From an uncultured Methanobrevibacter sp. (GTDB lineage: Archaea > Methanobacteriota > Methanobacteria > Methanobacteriales > Methanobacteriaceae): a DNA stretch of 64,000 bases. The DNA lies in NCBI RefSeq assembly GCF_900316895.1, contig NZ_ONER01000002.1, forward strand, positions 4,065 through 68,064, in the 5' to 3' direction. The translations under genes and the position numbers were made by a program. Shown piece by piece: positions 34,684-43,117 of the stretch (position 1 is its first letter; each line of letters starts with the position of its first letter). The notes beneath the pieces were generated by a model. It was given only the letters and a program-made list of their open reading frames with translations, was not told where the DNA came from and made no database searches.

Positions 34684-34955
34684 TTTAACATCTCCATTAA
34701 CTCCTCAACATCAAAACTATTTGATGCATTTAAGTAATCTTTAATTGTTTCTAAAATTTTTTCCATATCCAGTTGACTTATTTCTACTTTATGAACATGT
34801 TTTTTAGGGTCAGGATGAATATGAACCCTATCAATATGATAATTGTCAATCAGGATGTTATCCGGCATGATAACGATTGACCAGCCATTAGGTGTCTTTG
34901 CCGTGTAAATCAATTTGTCACCTATCCTATGTTTATTCTGAATTTTTCTTGTCAT
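34680..34955 (-). CDS. Probable TumE-like toxin
   Basis: 91 residues, basic in the N-terminal part with a predicted beta-rich core. The central RVHIHPDPKKHVHKV (about 44-58) is a His- and Lys-rich motif like those of TumE (DUF6516) toxins. The N-terminal VIMPDNILIDNYHID fits strands of that fold. First gene of a two-gene unit; the downstream winged-helix gene overlaps its stop. The identification rests on pairing and the HxHP motif; it is not certain. Target unknown. Confidence 0.6.
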   Translation of the reverse strand: MTRKIQNKHRIGDKLIYTAKTPNGWSIVIMPDNILIDNYHIDRVHIHPDPKKHVHKVEISQLDMEKILETIKDYLNASNSFDVEELMEMLK

Positions 34956-34988
34956 ATCATATTATATTTTTTATAATATTTATATATT

Positions 34989-35007
34989 TGTTGGTTTTAA
35001 ACCAACA
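34989..35007 (-). promoter_or_regulatory. Palindromic operator of the toxin/antitoxin promoter
   Basis: TGTTGGTTT-T-AAACCAACA, a perfect 9-bp inverted repeat with one central base. On the minus strand it lies directly upstream of the TATA-like AAATATATAAATATTATA (about 34970-34988) of the toxin gene, covering the BRE position. It is the expected kind of site for autorepression by the winged-helix antitoxin. Confidence 0.65.
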
Positions 35008-35035
35008 CAATTATATATGTATAAGTAATTATTAT

Positions 35036-35139
35036 AATACTAAGTAAATTTTATCGGATTATGTAAATTTGCAAAAATCTTAATAGTACTTAGACATAAA
35101 ATAAATATATTAACATTTATTTTTAGAAGGGATTTTTAA
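35036..35139 (+). promoter_or_regulatory. purE promoter region
   Basis: TATA-like AAAATAAATATATTAA near 35098-35113, about 30-40 bases before ATG 35140, with AGAAGGGA as ribosome binding site. Upstream are CTAAGTA (about 35041-35047) and TACTTAG (about 35087-35093), an inverted repeat separated by about 40 bases, of unknown meaning. Confidence 0.45.
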
Positions 35140-36162
35140 ATGACACCAAAGATAATGATTATTCTTGGAAGTGGATCAGATATTGCCATTGCAAATAAAG
35201 CAATGGACATACTGGACAAATTAGAAATACCATACAGTTTAAAAATAGCATCAGCCCACAGGACACCTAACCTTGTACGTGAAATCGTGACTCAAGGTAC
35301 TGCTGCTGGAATAGAAGTGTTTATTGGAATTGCCGGTTTGGCAGCGCACCTGCCTGGTTCAATTGCGGCATATACATACAGACCCGTCATTGGAGTTCCG
35401 GTTGATGTAAAAACAGGAGGTATCGATGCTTTACAGTCAATCATTCAAATGCCTTATCCATCCCCTATAGCTACCGTTGGAATTGACAGGGGAGATAATG
35501 CGGCAATACTTGCTGCACAATTCATTGGACTTCATGACGATGAGATACATCAAAAGGTCATAAAATTAAGAAAGGATTATGCTCAAAAGGTAATTGACAG
35601 CAATGAAAACCTTGTCCAGCCGATTCACAGGCCATTCATCAGAAATGACTTCATAAAAGTCAAAGACATTGAAATAAATAAAGTTCAAGCGGATGAAGAG
35701 AATGGAGGATGCAAAAACAAGGATGCTGAAGTGGCGATTATTGTTGGAAGACAAGCAGATGTGTTAACAGCAAAAAAAATAACCAAACTTCTTGACAGAC
35801 TTAAAATTACATATGACATGAAAGTCGTCTGTCCAATCAGATCAAACAAAAAATTCATCGATTATGTCAAGTCCATGAAAAACGCCAAAATTTTCATTGG
35901 AGTCAGCTCCAACTCATCACAGGTTACAGGAGGACTTGTCGGCCTTACAGCAAGACCTGTAATCGGAGTTCCATGTACCAATGAAAACGGCGATGACTAC
36001 ATGCTTACAACTGTCAGCATGCCACCGGGAGTTCCCGTTGCAACTGTCGGAATAAACAACGGAAAGAATGCCGCAGTATTGGCAGGTGAAATATTTTCAA
36101 TCAGAAATCCGGAAATGGTGGACATTCTTGAGAAATTAAAGGATAAAAAAATAAGCTTATAG
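35140..36162 (+). CDS. purE: Duplicated PurE protein (N5-carboxyaminoimidazole ribonucleotide mutase / AIR carboxylase)
   Basis: Purine synthesis enzyme that forms carboxyaminoimidazole ribonucleotide. 340 residues, twice the normal PurE length. Domain 1 (1-160) is complete: [16 protein letters not shown], the active-site [33 protein letters not shown] and [21 protein letters not shown]. Domain 2 (about 198-340) keeps the fold and the PVIGVP and [18 protein letters not shown] blocks but has CPIRSN in place of SAHRTP and [10 protein letters not shown] in place of AGLAAHLPG, so it is probably catalytically dead. The double form is, as I recall, typical of Methanobacteriales. Followed by the UbiD gene after seven bases. 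Confidence 0.92.
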   Translation: MTPKIMIILGSGSDIAIANKAMDILDKLEIPYSLKIASAHRTPNLVREIVTQGTAAGIEVFIGIAGLAAHLPGSIAAYTYRPVIGVPVDVKTGGIDALQSIIQMPYPSPIATVGIDRGDNAAILAAQFIGLHDDEIHQKVIKLRKDYAQKVIDSNENLVQPIHRPFIRNDFIKVKDIEINKVQADEENGGCKNKDAEVAIIVGRQADVLTAKKITKLLDRLKITYDMKVVCPIRSNKKFIDYVKSMKNAKIFIGVSSNSSQVTGGLVGLTARPVIGVPCTNENGDDYMLTTVSMPPGVPVATVGINNGKNAAVLAGEIFSIRNPEMVDILEKLKDKKISL

Positions 36163-36169
36163 TGATAAC

Positions 36170-37426
36170 ATGAACCTTAAAGACGAAAACATTATAGAAA
36201 TTGCAGATGAGCTTTCAACTGAATATGAAATCTCAAAAGTATTAAGAGAATATCCTAAGGACACCGTTATTGTTAAAAACGTGAAAGGATATGACATGCC
36301 AGTTGTAACCGGAATCTGCAATACCCGTGACAAGATTGCTAAATCAATCAACTGTGAAGTGTCAGAGATTACCGAAAAAATCATTGACGCAATGGAAAAC
36401 CCACTTGAAGTTACCAAATTCACTGATTTTTCAGATTATGATAATCTAGATATTGATTTAGGAAAAATTCCTATTTTAACACATTATAAAAGAGATGGTG
36501 GAGCATACATTACCGCCGGTGTCGTGTTTGCACGTGACCCTAAAACAGGCATCCAGAACGCTTCAATCCACAGGATGATGGTGCTTGACGATAAAAGACT
36601 GGTCATCAGAATTGTGCCTAGAAACCTTTATACCTACTTCCAGAATGCACAGGCAGCTGGTGAAGACTTGGATATTGCAATAGCTATCGGAATGGACCCT
36701 GCAATATTGCTTGCAAGTACCACTTCAATACCTATCGACTACAACGAGATGGAAGTGGCCAATGCATTTAAAAATGGAGAACTCGAATTGATAAAATGCG
36801 GCGATTTAGAAGTTCCACAGGCTGACATCATACTTGAAGGTAAGATTTCAGTGACTGAAACCGTTGCTGAAGGCCCATTCGTTGATTTGACTGACACTTA
36901 CGACATCATCCGTGACCAACCAATCATTAACTTGGAAAAAATGCACATCAAAAAGGACAATCCTTGCTATCATGCAATCGTTCCTGCAGGATTTGAACAC
37001 AAGTTGCTGCAAGGTCTCCCACAGGAGCCAAGGATTTACAAGGCAGTTAAAAATGCTGTTCCTACAGTTGAAAATGTCGTTCTGACTGAAGGAGGCTGCT
37101 GCTGGCTTCATGCAGTTGTATCAATCAACAAACAGACTGAAGGTGACGGTAAGAACGCAATCATGGCAGCATTGTCTGCACACCCTTCACTAAAACACTG
37201 TGTTGCTGTGGATACCGATGTCAACATTTTCGATGCGGAAGATGTTGAATATGCAATAGCTACACGTGTAAAAGGTGACCGTGACATCATGATTGTTCCA
37301 AATGTCCGTGGATCATCATTAGACCCTGTGGCTGAAAGTGACGGTACAACCACTAAAATCGGAGTTGACGCAACAAAGTCACTTAAAACATTAGAAAAAT
37401 TCGAAAGAGTTAGTTTTGGAGAATGA
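36170..37426 (+). CDS. UbiD family (prenyl-FMN dependent) decarboxylase
   Basis: 418 residues with the UbiD fold landmarks: [22 protein letters not shown] (about 104-125), [19 protein letters not shown] (about 180-198), [19 protein letters not shown] with the catalytic Glu region (about 224-242), [12 protein letters not shown] (about 261-272) and [26 protein letters not shown] (about 345-370). In archaea a UbiD protein decarboxylates anhydromevalonate phosphate in the modified mevalonate pathway, a plausible role here; other aromatic acid substrates are possible. It probably needs prenylated FMN from UbiX, which is not in the window. Co-transcribed with purE. Confidence 0.88.
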   Translation: MNLKDENIIEIADELSTEYEISKVLREYPKDTVIVKNVKGYDMPVVTGICNTRDKIAKSINCEVSEITEKIIDAMENPLEVTKFTDFSDYDNLDIDLGKIPILTHYKRDGGAYITAGVVFARDPKTGIQNASIHRMMVLDDKRLVIRIVPRNLYTYFQNAQAAGEDLDIAIAIGMDPAILLASTTSIPIDYNEMEVANAFKNGELELIKCGDLEVPQADIILEGKISVTETVAEGPFVDLTDTYDIIRDQPIINLEKMHIKKDNPCYHAIVPAGFEHKLLQGLPQEPRIYKAVKNAVPTVENVVLTEGGCCWLHAVVSINKQTEGDGKNAIMAALSAHPSLKHCVAVDTDVNIFDAEDVEYAIATRVKGDRDIMIVPNVRGSSLDPVAESDGTTTKIGVDATKSLKTLEKFERVSFGE

Positions 37427-37449
37427 AACTAACTTTTAATTTACTTTTT

Positions 37450-38331
37450 TTAAATATTACCCAAATACACATTTTTTATTCCTTTATTTAAAGCTATTTC
37501 TTTTGCCTTAAACAGGATTTCGGGCCTTGTCGGTGAAATGTCATTCATCTTATAGTATGGAAATGCCCTTGAGAAATGAAGCGGAACATTGCAGTCCAAT
37601 TCATTTACTACAAAATCACATAATTCATTAATTTCTTCAATTGAATCATTATAATCATTGATAATTAAATTGGTTATTTCCAAGTGCTTACCTTCATCAT
37701 AAACCCTTTTTATATTGTCCAAGACTACATCCAAATCCGCACCACAGACTTTTTTATAGAAATCCCTGGACATTGCCTTAAGGTCTATGTTGAATGCGTC
37801 GACAAATGTTAAGATTTCTTCAATTGACTTATCCGAAAAATAGCCGTTGGTCACATAGATTACCTTCAGGTCTTTTTGCCTTGCAAGTAAAGAGGTTTTC
37901 ATGGAGAATGGCAAGTGTATCGTAGGTTCATTATAGGTCCAAGCAATTGACTTGCAATTGTATCTAAGTGCATTTTCCACAATCGCTTCTGGTGTTATTT
38001 TAACACCCATTGAATTTTTGTCATATTCATGTGATATCATATAGTTCTGACAATGCAGACATGTCATGTTACACCCAAAACCCCCGATTGAGTATGTAAA
38101 AGTGCCGGGTAAAAAATGATTCAAAGGCTTTTTTTCAACCGGATCAGGACTAAGTGATGAAACTACACCATATGACTCATCAAACAATTCCCCATTGATG
38201 TTTTTATGCTGTCTACAGACTCCAACATTTCCATCAGCAATCTTACAGTAGTTGGCGCAAATCTCACATCTGATTTTCCGTGTTTTGGAACTCTTTTTGT
38301 ATAAATCACTACTCACTAACATAATGCTCAT
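37450..38331 (-). CDS. amrS: AmmeMemoRadiSam system radical SAM enzyme
   Basis: Radical SAM protein of about 293 residues. The SAM cluster motif is GFGCNMTCLHCQNY (CxxxCxxC), preceded by an N-terminal Cys set (RCEICANYCKI, VGVCRQH) typical of AmrS and PflA-like activators, and followed by AWTYNEPTIHLPF and DLKAMSRDFYKKVCG. The start is ambiguous: ATG 38331, ATG 38322 and GTG 38316 are in frame, all overlapping the thiL stop; I give the first. AmrS is expected to work with Memo and AMMECR1 proteins, none of which is in this window. Its substrate is not known. Confidence 0.88.
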   Translation of the reverse strand: MSIMLVSSDLYKKSSKTRKIRCEICANYCKIADGNVGVCRQHKNINGELFDESYGVVSSLSPDPVEKKPLNHFLPGTFTYSIGGFGCNMTCLHCQNYMISHEYDKNSMGVKITPEAIVENALRYNCKSIAWTYNEPTIHLPFSMKTSLLARQKDLKVIYVTNGYFSDKSIEEILTFVDAFNIDLKAMSRDFYKKVCGADLDVVLDNIKRVYDEGKHLEITNLIINDYNDSIEEINELCDFVVNELDCNVPLHFSRAFPYYKMNDISPTRPEILFKAKEIALNKGIKNVYLGNI

Positions 38332-39232
38332 AGCCTTTGTTTTTAATTCTTTCAACATAGCCGTTTTCCAGGGTAAGTTCAACAACATCCGAATCGTTAA
38401 CCTCACCGATTACAATGCAGTCAATCGGCAACTTTTCAAGATTTTCCTCAGAAATTGTGAATAAAAGCTCAAAGTCCTCGCCGACATGCAATATCAAATC
38501 CAGATAATCAAGGTTTAATTCATTGGCCAGCTGTTTATATTCATTGGAAGCATTCAACATCTCTTCATGAATCATGAAGCCGAAACCATCCCTTTTAATC
38601 TCATATAACTCACTTGCAAGCCCGTCTGTAATGTCAGTGGCTGAAGTTGCATAATCCTTCAGGATTACACCCTCCTTAATCCTTGCTTTGGGTTTTAATG
38701 CATGCTTTACATATACATTATCCAAGGTTTCCAGCTCAAAGCCCAATGCTGCAAGTCCAATGTCGCCTGTAACGGCAATCAAATCACCCTTTTGATAAGT
38801 GTCTTTCATCAATGGCTTATCTGTCAGACCCAATGCAGTGCCGGTGATTATTATTTCTGATGCCTCATTGGTGTCCCCGCCAATCAGTGGAATTGAATAA
38901 TAGTCACAGGCCTTCAGAACACCGTCAATGATTTCCTTAAAGGAATCCAATTTCAAATCCTTTGGAAGAGCGATTGCAAGCAGAAATCCCAATGGCTCTG
39001 CTCCCATTGCCGCAAGGTCGCTTACGTTGACTGTGACTGCCTTAAATCCCATGTCAAAATATGTCATGTTTTTCGGAAAGTGCCTTGACTGAATCAGCAT
39101 GTCACATGTTGAAATAAGATTTGTATTGTCAAAATTTGTTATTGCTGTATCATCCGGCGTGATATCCTTGGAATTGGATATGATATATCTGACCAATTCC
39201 TTTTCGCCGATATCTGAGACTTTCAAGGTCAT
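38309..39232 (-). CDS. thiL: Thiamine-monophosphate kinase
   Basis: Phosphorylates thiamine monophosphate to the coenzyme pyrophosphate with ATP. 307 residues, PurM-like fold. Seen: VSDIGEKELV (5-14), TPDDTAITNFDN in place of the usual GDDAAV, DMLIQSRHFPKNM, FDMGFKAVTVNVSDLAAMGAEP (about 80-101), IGGDTNEASEIIITGTALG (about 137-155) and ATDITDGLASEL (about 217-228). Its tail overlaps the amrS start, so the two genes are translationally coupled. Confidence 0.94.
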   Translation of the reverse strand: MTLKVSDIGEKELVRYIISNSKDITPDDTAITNFDNTNLISTCDMLIQSRHFPKNMTYFDMGFKAVTVNVSDLAAMGAEPLGFLLAIALPKDLKLDSFKEIIDGVLKACDYYSIPLIGGDTNEASEIIITGTALGLTDKPLMKDTYQKGDLIAVTGDIGLAALGFELETLDNVYVKHALKPKARIKEGVILKDYATSATDITDGLASELYEIKRDGFGFMIHEEMLNASNEYKQLANELNLDYLDLILHVGEDFELLFTISEENLEKLPIDCIVIGEVNDSDVVELTLENGYVERIKNKGYEHYVSE

Positions 39233-39294
39233 GAATATTAGTATAAACTTTAAAATAAATAAGTTTTTAGAAAAAAAGTAAAAATATTTCAGAA

Positions 39295-39780
39295 CTATAA
39301 GTGTTCTGAAACTCTGTCCTTGATGATTTCATACATTCTTCTGTCGATTCCTAAAGGATCGGTCAGAACGATTTCACCATCGAATTCGACCGGCTCGTCA
39401 TCGTGGTCATGATGGTGGTGATGATGTCCGTGATGGTGGTCATCGTGATCATCGTGGTCATGATGGTGGTGATGATGTCCGTGGTCGTCACCTTCATAAT
39501 CGCTCTCAATTCCTAACAATCCCGGAATGTCCCTTTTTGTGTGAAGACCGTGTGCTACAAAGACCGGCACTACAATGATTTTTTCCAAATCATTCTCTTC
39601 GGTCAATTTTTTGATTGTTTCCGGAATTCCAGGTTTTCTGATTTCCATGAAACCGTATTCAACCGGTATGTCCGGAAATTCCTCAGCATACATTTCCTTA
39701 TAAGCTTTAATTACCTCTTCACCATCGTCCAATCTGGAACCGTGAGATAATAATAATATTCCTGTTTTCTTATCTGACAT
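39295..39780 (-). CDS. cfbA: Sirohydrochlorin chelatase, single CbiX domain with His-rich tract
   Basis: Inserts nickel (for F430) or cobalt (for B12) into sirohydrochlorin. About 161 residues: GILLLSHGSRLDDGEE (7-22) with the metal-binding His, GFMEIRKPGIPETIKKL, VVPVFVAHGLHTKRDIPGLLGI with the second His. Between the catalytic core and the C-terminal strand lies a tract of some 40 residues made almost only of His, Asp and Gly, encoded by a 51-bp direct repeat. His-rich loops in CbiX chelatases are thought to store or deliver metal. ATG 39780 is chosen over a start nine bases earlier. A two-domain paralogue lies next to it. Confidence 0.9.
   Translation of the reverse strand: MSDKKTGILLLSHGSRLDDGEEVIKAYKEMYAEEFPDIPVEYGFMEIRKPGIPETIKKLTEENDLEKIIVVPVFVAHGLHTKRDIPGLLGIESDYEGDDHGHHHHHHDHDDHDDHHHGHHHHHHDHDDEPVEFDGEIVLTDPLGIDRRMYEIIKDRVSEHL
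39398..39483. repeat. 51-bp tandem repeat encoding the His-rich tract
   Basis: Two direct copies of a 35-bp segment beginning TCATCGTGGTCATGATGGTG (39398-39432 and 39449-39483) at a 51-bp period, identical to each other. The period is a multiple of three, so copy-number change would lengthen or shorten the His/Asp tract by 17 residues without frameshift. Confidence 0.85.
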
Positions 39781-39867
39781 AAATATCAACCATAATTAAA
39801 TTTTAAGTTAAATTCTGTTAAGTTATCTTGATTAAAAAATTTTTCAAAAAAATATATGGAAAAATAA

Positions 39868-40782
39868 CTATTTTCCCTCAATCATTTTAGCTAAAATATC
39901 TATTAAGATGTCATCAGCCTTGATAGGCTCCGGATATAAGATTTCACCATCGAACTCGACAGGGGTCAAGTCATGCACATGGTCGTGGTCCCCATGGCCA
40001 TGGGAATGGCCGTGTGAATGCCCATGTTCGTGGTCATCCAAAAATCCTAGGATATGTGGAATGTCATGGGTTGTGTGCATTCCAGGAGCAATGAATACCG
40101 GTACGACAACCAGTCTTTCCAAACCGTTTTCATCAACAAGTTTGTTGATTGATTCAGGTATGCTTGGACCGCATAATTCCATGAATCCGAAACTTGACGG
40201 CAATTCGCAGGTCTTTTCAAACTTATTGTATAATGCAGTTGCAAATTCCTTGTTGTAGTTTAGTCTGGAACCGTGGGTTACAAGCAGTATTCCGGTTTTT
40301 GCACTGTCATCCAATTCGGATTCAGCCAATGCTTCTTCAACTCTTTTATCGATGATATCCAATAGCTCATCTCTTGGTCCTATTGAACTTAAAAGTTCAA
40401 TTTCACCATCAAAATCGACATCAGGAGCTATTGACAAGTAATGTTCTGGCGGATAGTTGCCGTCAGGACATCTTGGATCCTCTTCAAGTGGTTCCAAACC
40501 CAATAATTGTGGAATATCGATGTTGGTGTGAATTCCTGGAGCTAAAAATACAGGAAGAGCAATGATTTTATCCATATCATCCACTTCTTCTTTTAGAATA
40601 TCTACAGCACCTGCAATTGTAGGTTCTGAGACTTTCATGTATCCTATTTCAGCCACAAGACCTGTTTTTTTGATAAATTTTTCTTTGATTTCTGTAAATA
40701 CCTCTTCAGCGTAAGGCAAAGTACTGCCGTGACTTACGAGAATTACACCGGTATTATTTGATAACTTTGAATTTGTATCCAT
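39868..40782 (-). CDS. Two-domain CbiX/CfbA-like chelatase with His-rich loop
   Basis: 304 residues with two CbiX domains in tandem. Domain 1: GVILVSHGSTLPYAEE, EIGYMKVSEPTIAGA, ALPVFLAPGIHTNIDIPQLLGL. Domain 2: GILLVTHGSRLNYNKE, GFMELCGPSIPESINKL, VVPVFIAPGMHTTHDIPHILGF, then an HGHSHGHSHGHGDHDH loop. Both domains keep the two metal His. Resembles the long bacterial CbiX/SirB arrangement in one chain, whereas archaeal CfbA is usually a short homodimer. Either metal is possible. GGAGTAAT precedes the start, which overlaps the 3' end of the DUF35 gene by 29 bases. Confidence 0.88.
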   Translation of the reverse strand: MDTNSKLSNNTGVILVSHGSTLPYAEEVFTEIKEKFIKKTGLVAEIGYMKVSEPTIAGAVDILKEEVDDMDKIIALPVFLAPGIHTNIDIPQLLGLEPLEEDPRCPDGNYPPEHYLSIAPDVDFDGEIELLSSIGPRDELLDIIDKRVEEALAESELDDSAKTGILLVTHGSRLNYNKEFATALYNKFEKTCELPSSFGFMELCGPSIPESINKLVDENGLERLVVVPVFIAPGMHTTHDIPHILGFLDDHEHGHSHGHSHGHGDHDHVHDLTPVEFDGEILYPEPIKADDILIDILAKMIEGK

Positions 40783-41152
40783 ATGAGATTACTCCGTCTT
40801 CTCCATCCTCTCTAACTCTTCTAAATACCATTTCAACATCATCGCCGATTTCAAGTGAATCAACATCACAGTCGACGAGTTGGGTGGTTAATTTTGCACC
40901 TTCTTCAAGTTCAATGACCGCAACAGCATATGGAGCTGATTTTTTGAAGTCATCAGGTGCTGATCTAATTACTGAATAAGTATATATTTTTCCTTTTCCA
41001 GAAAATTGGAAAGGTTCAAGGTCTCCTTTTCTCCTACAGTTAGGACAAACTACACGAGATGGGAAGAATACTTCACCACAGGTGTTACATTTGGAGCCTA
41101 TAAGATTATATCTTTGTTGTATATGACGCCATGTTCTTACAGTATCAGACAT
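40754..41152 (-). CDS. DUF35 zinc-ribbon/OB-fold protein
   Basis: About 132 residues. After MSDTVRTWRHIQQRYNL comes a rubredoxin-like zinc ribbon (CNTCGEVFFPSRVVCPNC, about 22-39) and then an OB-fold (GKGKIYTYSVIRSAPDDFKKSAPYAVAVIELEEG). ATG 41152 has AGGAGG. In archaea this family bridges acetoacetyl-CoA thiolase and HMG-CoA synthase in the mevalonate pathway; those genes are usually adjacent but here the neighbours are chelatase and secreted-protein genes. Role by family only. Confidence 0.88.
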   Translation of the reverse strand: MSDTVRTWRHIQQRYNLIGSKCNTCGEVFFPSRVVCPNCRRKGDLEPFQFSGKGKIYTYSVIRSAPDDFKKSAPYAVAVIELEEGAKLTTQLVDCDVDSLEIGDDVEMVFRRVREDGEDGVISYGYKFKVIK

Positions 41153-41325
41153 GTGAATCCTCCTAATAATTTTCAATATGTATAGTTTATCTTAAATAAT
41201 ATAAATAGGTATTTTTTTTATTACTATTTTTGACATTTTCACAAAATCGTATTAACATTAATATGCAAAATCATAGGGTCGCACTTCAACAATTAATTTA
41301 TAAATTTCAAGCCAAATCCTTAAAA

Positions 41326-42279
41326 ATGAAAGCAAAAAAACCAGACTCAAAAGGCAATATTATCGTAGGCACCACTGCAATTCTGATTGTGGCGCTTCTG
41401 TTAATCTCCATTTTTGTTATAACTACAATAACTTTCATTCAAAATTCAAATATTGATTCCGAGAACAATGATAATTTCAAATATGTTATCGATGACTATT
41501 CAGCCAATTTGGAGATTTTAGAAAGGGATGCAATAGCTGAAGCTACTCAAAAGGTTTACAATGGTCTGCCTGTAAGAGACAGTCCAGACCAAATAAAAAA
41601 GAATTTGAACAATATTTTGGAAGATAAAAACGAAGAATTCAAGAAAAAATATGATATTGACTTATCTTCAGAGGTGATATCTGTTGAACCAACCGATTCA
41701 CCCTGGAAATTATTGTTTAAAGTTAAACTGAATGGAAAAAAGGGTAGTGATGAATTTTCACAGATAATTGAAAGAAACGCTTCTATTGAAGGTTTAAGGG
41801 ACCCATTACCTATTGCAAAGCTGACTATAGCATCCGGCGTGATGGCATATGATGATAAGATCCATTATAAGACTGCACTTTCAGCATATATGCTCCTGCA
41901 TAATTTCGACTCGCCGGAATCATATATCGAAGCAACAGCGCCATTAACTATAAAAAGGTGTCCTTATGACCCATACGTTCACCATGGTGATCCTGGAGTA
42001 TTGAGGGATTGCCTTGATACCGGCTATTTTCATGAAAGCGCTGACGGAAGCTGTTATCTATGCAGGCTGGAAGGAAAGGGGAAATGTCCCCATTATGGCA
42101 TGGAGGTCTTCATCCAGACACATACCCCACTTGGAAACGAATCGCTGTCGTGCTCTGATCATGTGGTTTTTGCAGACCACTATAACGGCGAAAAGATAAA
42201 TCCGGATGATTGGGACAGCTTGATTCTGGATGCATCACACAGAAAGAAATACGGGTTGGTGGGAAATGAAAGCTATTGA
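41326..42279 (+). CDS. Pilin-like membrane-anchored secreted protein A
   Basis: About 317 residues, family not recognised. The N-terminus is a short basic head (KAKKPDSKGN) followed by one long hydrophobic helix (about 11-37), as in type IV pilin-like proteins, then a charged helical stalk (IDDYSANLEILERDAIAEA) and a globular part outside the cell. The C-terminal third has many Cys: KRCPYDPY, RDCLDTGYF, GSCYLCRLEGKGKCPHYG and SLSCSDHV, suitable for disulfides or a metal site. ATG 41326 puts the helix at the N-terminus; an earlier start at 41230 adds an unlikely leader. It overlaps the next gene, also pilin-like. Confidence 0.7.
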   Translation: MKAKKPDSKGNIIVGTTAILIVALLLISIFVITTITFIQNSNIDSENNDNFKYVIDDYSANLEILERDAIAEATQKVYNGLPVRDSPDQIKKNLNNILEDKNEEFKKKYDIDLSSEVISVEPTDSPWKLLFKVKLNGKKGSDEFSQIIERNASIEGLRDPLPIAKLTIASGVMAYDDKIHYKTALSAYMLLHNFDSPESYIEATAPLTIKRCPYDPYVHHGDPGVLRDCLDTGYFHESADGSCYLCRLEGKGKCPHYGMEVFIQTHTPLGNESLSCSDHVVFADHYNGEKINPDDWDSLILDASHRKKYGLVGNESY

Positions 42280-43117
42280 AATCGGAATAATCCTAATCAT
42301 CATTTTAGTAATCTTCGGCGCAATCCTTTCATCCATTGAAAATTCGACTGAAAAGGCCATGAAAGAAGTTGAAGCAAATAATATGGAAAAACTAACCTCA
42401 GAAGTCATTGCCAACCTGATAAACAATCCAGGAGTTCCTGAAAACTGGAATGAATATGGCAAAGGCACTCCCGGCCTTGCAGTCATCAATGGGGAAGGCC
42501 AGATAATTCCAAACAGTGTCTCATATGCCAAACTGATAGCCCTAGGAAAGGATTATGACAAGCTGGTTTATGACAAACTGTTCACATCAAAAATACATAC
42601 TTCAATGGAACTCATACCTAAGGAGAGCTGCATTTCAAGTGTAAAGATTGGTGAAAGTGGTGAAGGCGAAAGCGTTTTTTCACTTACAAGACTGGTGAAA
42701 TGTGATTTCTACAAAAGCTATGTACTCAAAAATTTTGAAATCAATGGCAAGTGCAACAAGCACCACTCACAGGACAAGTGCAGCTGCAACTACTTTAAGG
42801 TATTTCCGGGGAACTTAAAAAAGTCGGATTACTATCTGCTGATTGACACGACAGAGGAATATGACCTGTCCTACATTGTAGACACCACAAGAGTTGTAAA
42901 GGACAGACAATGGAAAACCACAATATCTGATGTGATTTACCTAAACGATGAATTTGATTTTTACGATGATGAAAGTGCCATAGTGTTCGTTCATCTTGAC
43001 AAGCCACATCCGAAGGCATTGCTGGTGTGCGTTCCAAAAAACTTTGATAAGGACCTTTTAGAATATGATTATTTCAGAACAAATGAATGTGAATTTGTCA
43101 TGAAGGCATGGTATTAA
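42266..43117 (+). CDS. Pilin-like membrane-anchored secreted protein B
   Basis: About 283 residues, family not recognised. MKAIEIGIILIIILVIFGAI is an N-terminal membrane helix with almost no head group, followed by a helical charged segment (ENSTEKAMKEVEANNMEKL), again pilin-like. The rest is predicted extracellular with a Cys cluster, KCDFYKS and GKCNKHHSQDKCSCNYFKVF, near the middle. ATG 42266 has GGTGGG upstream and the start lies inside the end of gene A (14-base overlap), so the two products are probably made together as a pair. The DNA for residues about 121-127 contains a 20-of-23 match to the ORB-like repeat. Confidence 0.7.
   Translation: MKAIEIGIILIIILVIFGAILSSIENSTEKAMKEVEANNMEKLTSEVIANLINNPGVPENWNEYGKGTPGLAVINGEGQIIPNSVSYAKLIALGKDYDKLVYDKLFTSKIHTSMELIPKESCISSVKIGESGEGESVFSLTRLVKCDFYKSYVLKNFEINGKCNKHHSQDKCSCNYFKVFPGNLKKSDYYLLIDTTEEYDLSYIVDTTRVVKDRQWKTTISDVIYLNDEFDFYDDESAIVFVHLDKPHPKALLVCVPKNFDKDLLEYDYFRTNECEFVMKAWY
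42624..42646 (-). repeat. ORB-like sequence inside a coding region
   Basis: AGAGCTGCATTTCAAGTGTA plus AAG, compared with the R2 copy at 62731 (AGAGGTGCATTTCAAGTGTA plus AAA), differs at only two positions. It lies in the middle of the pilin-like gene B. Functional meaning uncertain; it may be chance. Confidence 0.4.
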
